Of a stretch of 64,000 nucleotides of DNA, positions 11,329 to 20,202 are shown piece by piece; position 1 is the first letter of the stretch, and each line of letters opens with the position of its first letter. Source of the DNA: Lingula anatina (Eukaryota > Brachiopoda > Lingulata > Lingulida > Lingulidae); assembly GCF_001039355.2 (NCBI RefSeq), contig NW_019775469.1, positions 599,859 to 663,858 of the forward strand, given 5' to 3'. A program made the translations under genes and the position numbers. Under the pieces are notes generated by a model, which saw only the letters and a list, made by a program, of their open reading frames with translations, was not told the origin of the DNA and ran no database searches.

Positions 11329-11513
11329 GTTTAATATGACCAAATGTTACAAATTTGTCGTATTGGGAAATACATCTGGCTCTTTGTTATACTAAGAACA
11401 ACATGCATTTAGCATACAATACTACCCTACAGAATTGTTTACCACAAGAAATTTTTAAAACAAGCAGCTGACATGTGCACTGTGACGCGCTAAGCCGTGA
11501 GAATACCACTTAC

Positions 11514-11636
11514 CAATACACCCATGACCATCGGACGCCAGTCCATACCCATTTCTACATGAACACGTGTAGCTACCACGTGTATTGTGACAGTTGTGAT
11601 CACAGGCATGAGTCCCGTTACTGCACTCGTCAACAT
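11514..11636 (-). CDS. Calcium-binding-type EGF exon, copy 2
   Basis: A 41-codon exon reading VDECSNGTHACDHNCHNTRG, then SYTCSCRNGYGLASDGHGCIG, with all six cysteines. Acceptor TTTTGCAG, donor G|GTAAGT, phase 1 on both sides. It is nearly identical to copy 1 at the protein level, so this is a recent exon duplication. Confidence 0.85.
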
Positions 11637-11681
11637 CTGCAAAACATAATTCGTATATGAATTCTACCAATGGTACAAAAC

Positions 11682-11804
11682 CAGTGCAAAGTTTCTTGTC
11701 AGAGGCAAGAATGTAACCCTTATTGCAAGAGCAGTAGTAGTTGCCACGAAGATTGTTACATTTCTGCTCGCAGCCATGATGTGACGCTGAACATTCGTCA
11801 TGAT
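11682..11804 (-). CDS. EGF-like exon, copy 3
   Basis: The exon reads HDECSASHHGCEQKCNNLRG, then NYYCSCNKGYILASDKKLCTG: six cysteines, an Asp-Glu-Cys start and 41 codons like its neighbours. Acceptor AATTTCAG; the donor G|GTTTTG is weak but keeps phase 1. More diverged than copies 1 and 2. Confidence 0.8.
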
Positions 11805-12143
11805 CTGAAATTGTTATAACAAAAATGCATTAAGTTGTAGTCTTAGCCACTATGATGTCTCATTTATAAATAAATTCCAAAGATGTTCTTTTCAACATAA
11901 CAAGAAGCATTTATTCATCTTACTTCATAATTTAAAACAACCATCTGTATTGCTGACTAGTATATACCGGGTACATGACAAGGATTTTATACGCACACAG
12001 CGCTGATTACTTATAAGATAAATTTCGAATATTATAATGATAGTTTCTTACATGTTAGGAATTATTATTATATGACAGCCCCTTGGATGAAGCTGATCGG
12101 ATACCAGGTACATGTATGACGGGTAAACCAATATCAACCTTAC

Positions 12144-12266
12144 CAGAGCAAGTCAGGCCGTTCCCGTCCAACACAAATCCAGTTCTACAAGTACAAAAGA
12201 AACTTCCCACGGTGTTGGTACAGCTATGGGCACAGCCGCCATTGCCAGTGGAACATTCGTTAATAT
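12144..12266 (-). CDS. Calcium-binding EGF exon, copy 4
   Basis: The exon reads [20 protein letters not shown], then [21 protein letters not shown], a textbook calcium-binding EGF with D-I-N-E-C start and the aromatic-Gly core. Acceptor TTGACAG, donor G|GTAAGG, 123 nt, phase 1 on both sides. It follows the MEGF-type EGF exon (12893-12985) in transcript order. Confidence 0.85.
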
Positions 12267-12559
12267 CTGTCAATATACATACGTCAACATATATACTGTA
12301 AGTAAATATATATATGCGACTTCAGTAGAATTCATGACTTTATTTCCAGCAAAATGTTACGAATTAAAGCAAAATTTGACTGAATATAATAATTACTCAG
12401 CATGTTTTACCGCAAATCACGAACCATTTCGTAGTATTTTATACACGGAACGTCGCTTACAACGTAGAACAAATGTGATATTCGACGATTTTTCCGTTTT
12501 GATTCCAAAATAGTTTGCATATACAGTAAGTGGAACTTCCTACCTTTCTGTCAAACTAA

Positions 12560-12890
12560 TGTTATACTTCTACAATTATTGCTACTACTACTATTACTAA
12601 CACTATTCGAACTATTACCATTGCAGCTACTACTAGACTCCTGTTGTTGCTGATGCTAGTACTAATACTACTACAATTACAACTTCTACTACAATAGCAA
12701 ACACTATTATTAATTCTTCTACTACTGTTGGTGCTTTTTAGTCACTTTATCTTTTTCCGGCCTTATACTCCTAATACTAATGTTGTTGCTGCTGCTAATA
12801 CTGTTACCACTACCGTAACAGCGATCGGTAGTACTAATACTACAACAACTACTACTACTACTACTACATCTACTACTACAACGTCTACTT
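12560..12890. repeat. Imperfect trinucleotide (ACT/GTT) tract
   Basis: A degenerate run of ACT, ACA, GCT and GTT triplets. It gives long low-complexity frames on both strands (Thr-rich or Ser-rich) that are not genes, and it abuts the EGF exon at 12893. Confidence 0.7.
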
Positions 12891-12892
12891 AT

Positions 12893-12985
12893 CGGCATCA
12901 CACCGTGTTCCACTGTAACCGCTTGTACAGGTGCACACATTGGGGGCGGTACAAGAACCCTGGACACACCCACGACTACAGATTG
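12893..12985 (-). CDS. MEGF-type EGF exon with an altered splice donor
   Basis: The exon follows TATACAAG and reads ICSRGCVQGSCTAPNVCTCT, then SGYSGTRCDA. This is the short EGF that directly follows an EMI domain in MEGF10, EGFL7 and related proteins. Joined to the preceding exon it gives CNT-PIC, the canonical EMI-to-EGF junction. The phase-1 end required by the next exon falls at 12893, where the intron would start ATAAGT instead of GTAAGT (12892-12887). A single base change therefore separates it from a consensus donor. Confidence 0.7.
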
Positions 12986-13368
12986 CTTGTATAGAATAGA
13001 AATGTATACTAGTCAAGCAATATCAACGAATATTATGGCAATAGTAGCATGTATTGAAATGAATGAACACATGCTTCGGTGTATTCCTAATAACGGGTTT
13101 CTTATTATATCATCTTATTATATAATAAACCAAATAAAAATTATACTCGAAATATGCTCATGTATACATGTATAATCTCTTAGTATAAAACAAGCCACTG
13201 TCTTATATTAACTTTGCGATTCAAGGATTATAGCATGCTATTTTAGAAAATACGTTAACTAAAATTTAGGTTTTAAACTTATATAAAAAGTAATAATAAA
13301 ATAAACGAACAAATAATTTAAGGAATATGGAGATTTAACATTTTACTTGTATTATAAATTATACTCAC

Positions 13369-13447
13369 GAGTGTTACAAGTTGATCCAGTTTGTTTCCAT
13401 CCCTGACAACAAGTTTGTGCCAGGCTATATTGCGTCTTGTACACTAG
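13369..13447 (-). CDS. EMI-domain C-terminal exon
   Basis: The exon reads LVYKTQYSLAQTCCQGWKQT, then GSTCNT, ending in phase 1 before GTGAGT. The YKTxY run, the Cys-Cys-x-Gly-Trp core and the closing Cys are the hallmark of the last part of an EMI domain, a cysteine-rich module near the N-terminus of many extracellular proteins. An in-frame TAA at 13456-13454 limits the exon on its 5' side; acceptors at CAAG or GCTAG are possible. The first half of the EMI domain was not found between here and the signal exon. Confidence 0.65.
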
Positions 13448-13469
13448 CTTGTTTTAGTATGTTGTAGAA

Positions 13470-15560
13470 TATCTGGAAAATGACAATCTTGTAAATGAGA
13501 TGAATGAGGCCCGGATGTGGTTTTGAAATCAAGGCAAACAGTGTACGTTAGACCTTTATAACAGTTATTGGATTTACATGGAACTTCAGCAATCGTTCAA
13601 TGTCTTTTAACATTTAACATCATATCCAAAATGTGTTTTGAATATTACGATTTGTTAACTCATTTTATTATATTAACATTCTTAATTGGCACGACGATAA
13701 ATTACCACCCCCATTGCGAGGTTGATTCAAAAATCAGAAAACACGTGCTGTCATTTGACCATTTTGACGGCGGGACGGATTAACCACAGGGAGCGCTTAT
13801 AGTTTGTTATAATGATGTTGTATGGCTAACACAGCAGTATTTTATTTAAGAAGCCATGACATCAGAGGGTAGCTTTCTACCTATACCAAACGATCGGAAT
13901 ACAGCAATAAAATTATGTAAATAATGAGAAAAACCGAAATTCTTTCTTATTTTATACTTTTGTCTGTAGAGAGAGAGACTATGAACACTAAATTGCAACT
14001 TTATACCGGTAGATATTTCGAAGGTTACTGTATATCTAGAATTAAGTATCCAAAATAGTTTTGCCTCCAAGAATACCGGTACAATGTACAATTGCGTGTT
14101 GTTCCAATCTCAACAATTTCTTTGATAATAATCTATAGTCCATTACACAACAACCTTGTCGAAAAAGACAAGAAATCAAACTACATGTATTTCTAGATTG
14201 ACACCTGAGAGTGCAAATAATGAACATTGTGAGCAAAGCATGAATCGCACGTGTTTGAAGAAAAAAAATTGTAGCTCTTGGAAATCACATGAAAAATTTT
14301 TTAATGTTATATTGGCAATTGATGCCCCTTAAGCTTCCTTTTGGCGCATTTATTGAAAATAACAAATGACATTCTGCAGCAAGATGACAAGATGTTGAGT
14401 TTTTTAGTGGACAAAATGCTGAGGAGTAAGCTTTGCAGTAAAAAAAAAGAAGTTTGCATCTAGTCATCTAGCTCCAAAAACCGCATTGCGAATATTCCGT
14501 ACATTTAACTTGTTTTTCTTTTTCAGATTTTTACACGTTGAGATTAAATCTCGATATAAAAAAAAAAACAAATTAAATGAGAAATTAAAGAGTAATTTTC
14601 CAGCCAACCTGTATCTGTCCCCCTATCGGGTGCTTCGCTTTCACCCTCCAAACCAGGAATTTGTGGAATAACGTTTGCTGATGTGCAAATCATTGCTAAT
14701 CTACCTTTTGTGTCAATAAAATGTCACACCCCAGAGTTATTAAGTAAGTCACCACGTACCTGTATCGTGTACATGTCTTCCACCAAATGTCACAATTTGT
14801 CGTATATCGTTGTTGTTTGGTTGCTTTTATATAAACCATCACCAATGTACTTTTCCGTCGAGTACAGACATGTCTAAAATAAGACAAAATTAATGTATTA
14901 ATTAAACATACACTTCCCACGTTTAAATAATTATCAAAGTCACATTTATTCTATGTCTAAATATGCTGCAAATCTACTTAATTCTTTCACAATTCAGACC
15001 TTTAAAAACGTCAAATATCTCAATCATGTACATAGAGACATTTCTGTTTAAGTTACTGATCTATCTTTTAGAACTTAAGATTTTATTAGAAATGGAATAA
15101 CACATAGAATAAAAGTGTGTCACAGATCGAACAAAGATTAAGTTACACGGTGGACGTCCACAGATTGGCATTTTAAAAATAATAATAATAATATTTATTA
15201 TTATTATTATTATTATTTATAGTCTAAAATCCAACGTATGTTCAATAGACTTTACACATTTATAAAATTCACAATTAAAAGAAAAAATTACTAATGGTCA
15301 TAGGATAAATAAAAGGAAAAATTATAATAGAAAAAAATGTTTAAGCTAAAAAAAATAGATATATAAAATACATAATAACGTTCTGTGTTTGCTGGATATA
15401 AAGTATCAGTTTTATAAAGCCGAGTAGAACAATGAGACACACGTAAAACTTATTTTATAGGTAAAGGCCTACTGCAGTCTCTCAGTGACATGAACATAGA
15501 TGAAGATAAGAATGATTATTGTACATGAGCGCCATCTAGCGTCAAATCGAGTTTTGGCTA
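13470..15560. other. Receptor intron, no gene seen
   Basis: AT-rich intronic sequence with a short (ATT)n run near 15180-15218. The first half of the EMI domain should be encoded somewhere between 13.45 and 19.86 kb but was not recognised. Confidence 0.5.
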
Positions 15561-15574
15561 CTAGTTGCGTTTTC

Positions 15575-15760
15575 ACGACTAGTCGTATTTCGCCGTCTGA
15601 TCTGATAACTGCGACGCCTAATCGTGTTTTAATGCGTGAAATTCAGAAATGCCTCGTTTAATTCCAAAGTATCGCCGTCTGATCTGATAACGACGACGAC
15701 TAATCGTGTTTTCAATTCGACTAATCTGATAACGACGACGACTAATCGTGTTTTTAATTT
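15575..15760 (+). repeat. Degenerate tandem repeat of GATAACGACGACGACTAATC
   Basis: Three to four copies of a unit containing CTGATCTGATAACGACGACG and ACTAATCGTGTTTT, with uneven spacing, just upstream of the split-repeat retroelement. Confidence 0.65.
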
Positions 15761-15889
15761 TTGTATAAACTGCCGCCCATTACAAAAGGGGCTGAGCTAA
15801 TGACACTGGACGGATAGAGGTAATATACAGAAATGGAGTCCGTGCACGACTGCGTTTTTAACGATATAAATAGTGTGGATAGAAATAAA

Positions 15890-16073
15890 TATATTTGTTG
15901 TGGGTACGCAGACACGTGACGTTTATGTGCGAACTGTTCAGTAAGGTCTGAGTAGTGTTAATATCATGTGACTGGTCACTTGAGTAGTGTTATCAAATAG
16001 AAGGTGATGAGGAAAAGTAGATTTTAGAGTTAGGTCATTCGAAGGCTCTTTCGCATTCCGTGAAGATGGCAGA
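15890..16073 (+). repeat. Split direct repeat A1
   Basis: 184 bp, matching 18520-18703 with one mismatch (T at 16050, G at 18680). It ends two codons into the gag-like reading frame, so the start codon context is duplicated in A2. Confidence 0.9.
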
Positions 16074-17022
16074 TCAAACTGATTCGGGTCCACGCCCCGA
16101 GGACCCAGAAAGACAAGAAGGTACGCTTAATGTGGGCGAAGCATTCGATTTACTGAAAACTATCGTTCAAAACCAGTTTGAATCTTTTTCTGAACAGCAA
16201 TCCCGTTCAATTGAGTCCTTCGAGAAAAAGATAAAGAATTCTCGCGACACTATCTTGAAAGGAGAAGGAAATAAAGCAGCATTCAATTTCAACTTAGATA
16301 TTCTGGATGGTCTAGAAACTTAAGAATTAAGAGCTCACGAAAATAAGGACTCAAAATCCATCCAGATAATTACGGGGATGAAGGAGAAAATCCGTCAACG
16401 TAACAAACATATTCGAATCGCAGACTCCTCTCCTGCAGGTTGGAAAACCGTGAAAGAGTATCAAATTTCCGACTTTGCTGACGATTCCGGAGATGAAAGA
16501 AAGATCAGAGCAGCGGAAAACAGGGCTCTTCGTCAATCGCGTAAAAACAACTACCGTTTTTCTCCATATGCCACTCCCACCGCAGCCGCAGGTGCGCCTT
16601 TTTCTACCAACAGAGCAATGGCTTCCTCGCCGTAACCAGGGCCTTTTCCTTCAGCCGCAGTCAGCTCAGCAGGCCAGTTGAATCCCAGTCTAGGGCCCAG
16701 ATTTCCCACTTTTTCGTCACAGCCTTTTCGTAGGATCCGCAAACTGAATCCGTCCGACATCTGCTTCCTCTGTTTGCAGCCAGGACACTGGAGATCAAGC
16801 TGCCCCAACGCCCAAGTTAAACCAGAACCAGAGAACCAACGCAATTGAAAATGTAAAAGATAAGTATTTTCTGAAAGATCCAGAAACTTTTGAATGCTTG
16901 ACAGACTTACATTTGCGCCAACATATAGAACATTTTAAAAAACTTGATCGTAATTTCTCAAAGACAGACGGCATTAAAGGAAGTCTTCGTGCCCATATGC
17001 AATTTTGGAAAGACATGAACAC
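16066..17022 (+). pseudogene. DIRS/Ngaro-type gag-like ORF1 remnant
   Basis: The ATG at 16066, inside A1, opens MADQTDSGPRPEDPERQ and continues with NVGEAFDLLKTIV and FNFNLDILDGLET, broken by a TAA at 16321. Downstream, 16378-16635 reads RNKHIRIADSSPAGWKTVKE and then IRAAENRALRQ, blocks I recognise from ORF1 of DIRS-order elements in marine invertebrates. After a second break, 16838-17022 carries FLKDPETFECL and the WKDMNTYRIISQV block. Several stops and frameshifts; non-functional. The RNA-packaging role is inferred from its position. Confidence 0.6.
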
Positions 17023-17339
17023 TTATCGCATTATAAGTCAAGTTTATAATAAAATTAGATTCTTAAGAATAAATCAATAAATAAATAAAAATAAATAAAT
17101 AAATAAAGATACATGCATATTAATTCATACGTAGTAAAAAAAATTCATCAAAAATATATATTTAACGGTACGTTGATTAAAGTGAGGAGTAGAGTAAGTC
17201 ATTCGTAAATTAAGTCGAACTAAATTCAGAGACAGAGAGAGAAAGTGAATAGAGAGAGAGAAAGAGAAAGTGAATAGAGAAAGAGAGAGAGAGAGACAGA
17301 GAGAAAACGAGAGAGAGATTGTTCAGGTGATAGATTAAT

Positions 17340-17990
17340 TGTGATCATTATGCATTGCAGTTGAAGAAGGCCTGGTGCATAAAATTAAATCGACAAACAG
17401 AATTAATAATAATAACAATAATTATAATAGAAATTATTTTTAGAATTTTTCTTACTTATCAAAATTCATAGGCTTTACATAATTACATTCTGTTGCTTGT
17501 TGTGCTGAGTTGAGGAAGTCCTAGTACAACAAGTTAAGTCGGTCTAATTTAAAGAAAGAGCGAAAGAAAAAAAAATATCAAATAAGTTGTTCGCATTCAT
17601 TATGCATTGCAGTTGAAGAAGGCCTGGTGCATACAATTAAATCGACAAACAGAAAAACAATAATAATAACAATAAAAAAATTATTTTTAAAATTTTTTCT
17701 TTGCTTATCAAAATTCATATGCTTTGCATAATTACATTCTGTTGCTTGTTATGCTGAGTTGAGGAAGTCCTAGTACAACAAGTTAAGTCGATTTAATTAA
17801 AAAAAATCGTTTGCATTCAATATGCATTGCAGTTGAGGAAGGCCTGGTGCATATAATTAAATCGACAAACAGATAAAAAAAATCCAAATAAGTGAATTAT
17901 ATTTTATATTTGTTTATATATGTTACATATATATATATATATCTGTTGCTTAATGCATGGAGTTTTAGTCCTCATACATTAAGTTTAAGT
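17340..17990 (+). repeat. Tandem array of two alternating hairpins (unit about 240 bp)
   Basis: Hairpin type 1 (TATGCATTGC...GGTGCATA around AGTTGAAGAAGGCCT) lies near 17350, 17600 and 17820. Type 2 (CTTGTTGTGCT...AGTACAACAAG around GAGTTGAGGAAGTCCT) lies near 17500 and 17740, and a changed version (CTTAATG...CATTAAG around GAGTTTTAGTCCT) near 17950. Each is followed by a TTAAGTCGA or TTAAATCGAC block. Loop and flank are conserved while stems differ but still pair. Confidence 0.7.
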
Positions 17991-18263
17991 CGATCTAATT
18001 TGAAGAATGCGTAAGAGATTTTAAGGAAAATAACTGAAATGTTGAAATATATGTCACAGCAATTTGAACTCGGAAGAAGAGAAAATTTTAGTAGAAAATG
18101 AATGAAAGAATGAAATTAAGACGAAGCGATAAAGAAAGAGAGAGTGAAGAGTTTACGAGTGAAAGAGAATTCTTGTGAAAAGGAACTTTTATCGGAGAAG
18201 ACGATTTCAGTTATGATAAATATAACAGAAACCGTTAGTTGGATTGAATGTGTTTTCAGAAGG

Positions 18264-18266
<3 letters not shown>

Positions 18267-18327
<61 letters not shown>
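18267..18327. repeat. (TA)n microsatellite
   Basis: About 30 TA units within the body of the split-repeat element. Confidence 0.9.
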
Positions 18328-18333
<6 letters not shown>

Positions 18334-18423
18334 ATTAAATAAATAAATAAATATTCACATTTTATTTTGACATATCATTCTGTTTGCATAGAATACAAGG
18401 ATACACTCTTCTTTCTTTATCAT

Positions 18424-18512
18424 CGAAATGAGCGCTTCCATACCTAACACTGTGTCTGTGTTTATACTATAAATATTTTATGTTCGTTTGAGTGTAACGA
18501 ATTAGAACATAA
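18424..18512 (+). repeat. Split direct repeat B1
   Basis: 89 bp starting CGAAATGAGCGCTTCC and ending GAACATAA, matching 19176-19264 with one mismatch. Confidence 0.9.
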
Positions 18513-18519
18513 ATACAGG

Positions 18520-18703
18520 TATATTTGTTGTGGGTACGCAGACACGTGACGTTTATGTGCGAACTGTTCAGTAAGGTCTGAGTAGTGTTAATATCATGTG
18601 ACTGGTCACTTGAGTAGTGTTATCAAATAGAAGGTGATGAGGAAAAGTAGATTTTAGAGTTAGGTCATTCGAAGGCTCTGTCGCATTCCGTGAAGATGGC
18701 AGA
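18520..18703 (+). repeat. Split direct repeat A2
   Basis: Second copy of the 184-bp A block, lying seven bases after B1. It ends in ATGGCAGA but is not followed by a reading frame. Confidence 0.9.
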
Positions 18704-19175
18704 GAATATATATAATTCCCTCCCACCCACCCAATTTGAAGTTTTACTTTATAAATTAAAAAAAAATGTGTTAAGCTTGTTTGTTTGAATAAATATATTT
18801 AATAAATAAATACGAGATATAATAAGTAAAGATTAGAAAGAATAGAAAAATTAGTTTTAGTCTTAGTTCAAGCTTTTCAGTGTTATACTTATTTCATAAC
18901 AGAACGTTTTAATTTTTCAGCTCGGATCCTGGTACGGCAGAAGACAAAGCAAGATGGAGTTAAAAAAAAAACAAAAAAACTCAAGAACTGATCATTATCA
19001 TTATTATTTTATTACACTTTTAAAAGACTTGTTTTACATATATTTGTTTTAATCACTTTGTTCAAAGTTTGGTTCGTTAAAATAATAATAATAATAGCAA
19101 GGATATAATTATGGTTTTCAATGTTCAACAACGACTGAATTTATGGCAATTCAAACGGAAATAAAGCACACGGAA

Positions 19176-19264
19176 CGAAATGAGCGCTTCCATACCTAAC
19201 ACCGTGTCTGTGTTTATACTATAAATATTTTATGTTCGTTTGAGTGTAACGAATTAGAACATAA
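19176..19264 (+). repeat. Split direct repeat B2
   Basis: Second copy of the 89-bp B block, and the proposed right end of the element. Confidence 0.9.
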
Positions 19265-19369
19265 CGATCTCTACCTAACCCTAATAGATTCCGACTCACA
19301 GGGGGTATCTAGTTCTGATCTTTCCTGAAAATGTCATCTAAATCTATTTTTTTACTTTACTTTAATTTT

Positions 19370-19441
19370 ACTTTAATTTAGCCTGGCGACGAACAAACAG
19401 ACAATAAACGAAGATGAAAACATTGCCTTCTTGGCGGAGGA
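19370..19441 (-). repeat. Truncated copy of the CCTCCGCCAAGG dispersed repeat
   Basis: Reverse-complemented, it reads CCTCCGCCAAGAAGGCAATG and then TTTTCATC and TGTCTGTTTGTTCG, matching the left end of the copy at 6009-6245. Confidence 0.5.
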
Positions 19442-19859
19442 TATAAAGTGACTTACAGGTAGCTCTGTCAAATTTTATGTCCATATTTTAATGTACTTTT
19501 AATTAGTTTGACCATTTAGTCTTACGTCATATCTACCCTAATAAAACAATCTGTGTGAAATTTTCAAAATAAAAGAATTAAAAAACTGTCTCTGAAAGGC
19601 TTCATAGTGTAGTACATTATCTGGCGGGGTCCTTTACAAAAAGAAAACGGGTGCAAATAGTCGGAACACATATTCTGTATGTAAGCTGATTAAACATGGC
19701 GAATAACACAGATAACGTGTAAACGACCCCAACAAAAATTAATAGGGTTAATAAGCAACTTTCACATATTTTGCTTGGTTTGATTTGGCTAGATAAAATG
19801 TACAGTCACACAAATGACTAGATAACATATTTGAATTGAAAATAAAAAAGTGAACTTAC

Positions 19860-19933
19860 CCAGTAAGAGAATAAATCTCGCCACATTGCTGAAACAAAAT
19901 AACTAACAACAAACCCCAGCTAGTGGCAGCCAT
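19860..19933 (-). CDS. Signal-peptide first exon, probable start of the EMI/EGF receptor
   Basis: The ATG at 19933 begins MAATSWGLLLVILFQQ and continues CGEIYSLTG to a clean G|GTAAGT donor. It is 74 nt in phase 2 and a clear signal peptide. It lies on the same strand and upstream of the EMI and EGF exons at 10.2-13.4 kb, with no other candidate start between. The link is inferred from order and strand, because the next exon (start of the EMI domain) is not seen. The left-edge exon at 287-360 is its paralogue. Confidence 0.6.
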
Positions 19934-20060
19934 TTTCATGGTTCACCTTCGTGTAGCGATCTGCACGTTAAATGAATGTCGGGACTACTTTCCTCACGCT
20001 TCCCTAATCCTCTCTACCAGCACTCGGGGCCATCTGTTAAAAAAAATCTTAAATGGCATC
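19934..20060 (-). promoter_or_regulatory. Conserved upstream region of the receptor first exon
   Basis: The flank shares the blocks AAGTAGTCCCGACATT, GATTAGGGAAGCG, a GAGTGCTGGTAG-like block and a GGTGAACCATGAAA start context with the flank of the paralogous exon at 361-485. Probable promoter and 5' UTR; no unambiguous TATA box. Confidence 0.4.
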
Positions 20061-20202
20061 ATCTTAGGTAAATGACATATTTATCCGATGTAATGTTTAT
20101 ACACAGCGGTGTCTAATCAGTTATCAAAGTCCTAAATTCCAGTTGCGTCAACATTCCTATACAGGTCTCCTTTTTCCGCCTGCCATCAGTAAGGTCCGGG
20201 TG

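Larger units (their letters stand above)
15890..19264 (+). mobile_element. Non-autonomous Ngaro-like (DIRS order) retrotransposon with split direct repeats
   Basis: Four blocks occur in the order A1 (15890-16073), B1 (18424-18512), A2 (18520-18703), B2 (19176-19264). A1 and A2 match at 183 of 184 bases and B1 and B2 at 88 of 89. B1 and A2 are separated by only seven bases. This A1-body-B1-A2-B2 layout is the split-direct-repeat signature of Ngaro and PAT-type tyrosine-recombinase retrotransposons, which integrate from a circle whose junction copies B1-A2. The body has only a broken gag-like frame, a hairpin tandem array and a TA tract; no reverse transcriptase, RNase H or recombinase is visible. 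It lies inside the first intron of the receptor gene, in opposite orientation. Confidence 0.75.

Noticed and set aside
12722-12994. Serine- or threonine-rich coding frames on both strands
   Set aside because: They arise from the imperfect trinucleotide tract; only 12893-12985 on the minus strand has EGF cysteine spacing and phase.
17340-17990. Hairpin array as hammerhead ribozymes
   Set aside because: The loops contain GTTGAGGAAG, but there is no CTGANGA plus GAAA pair in the right order in any unit.
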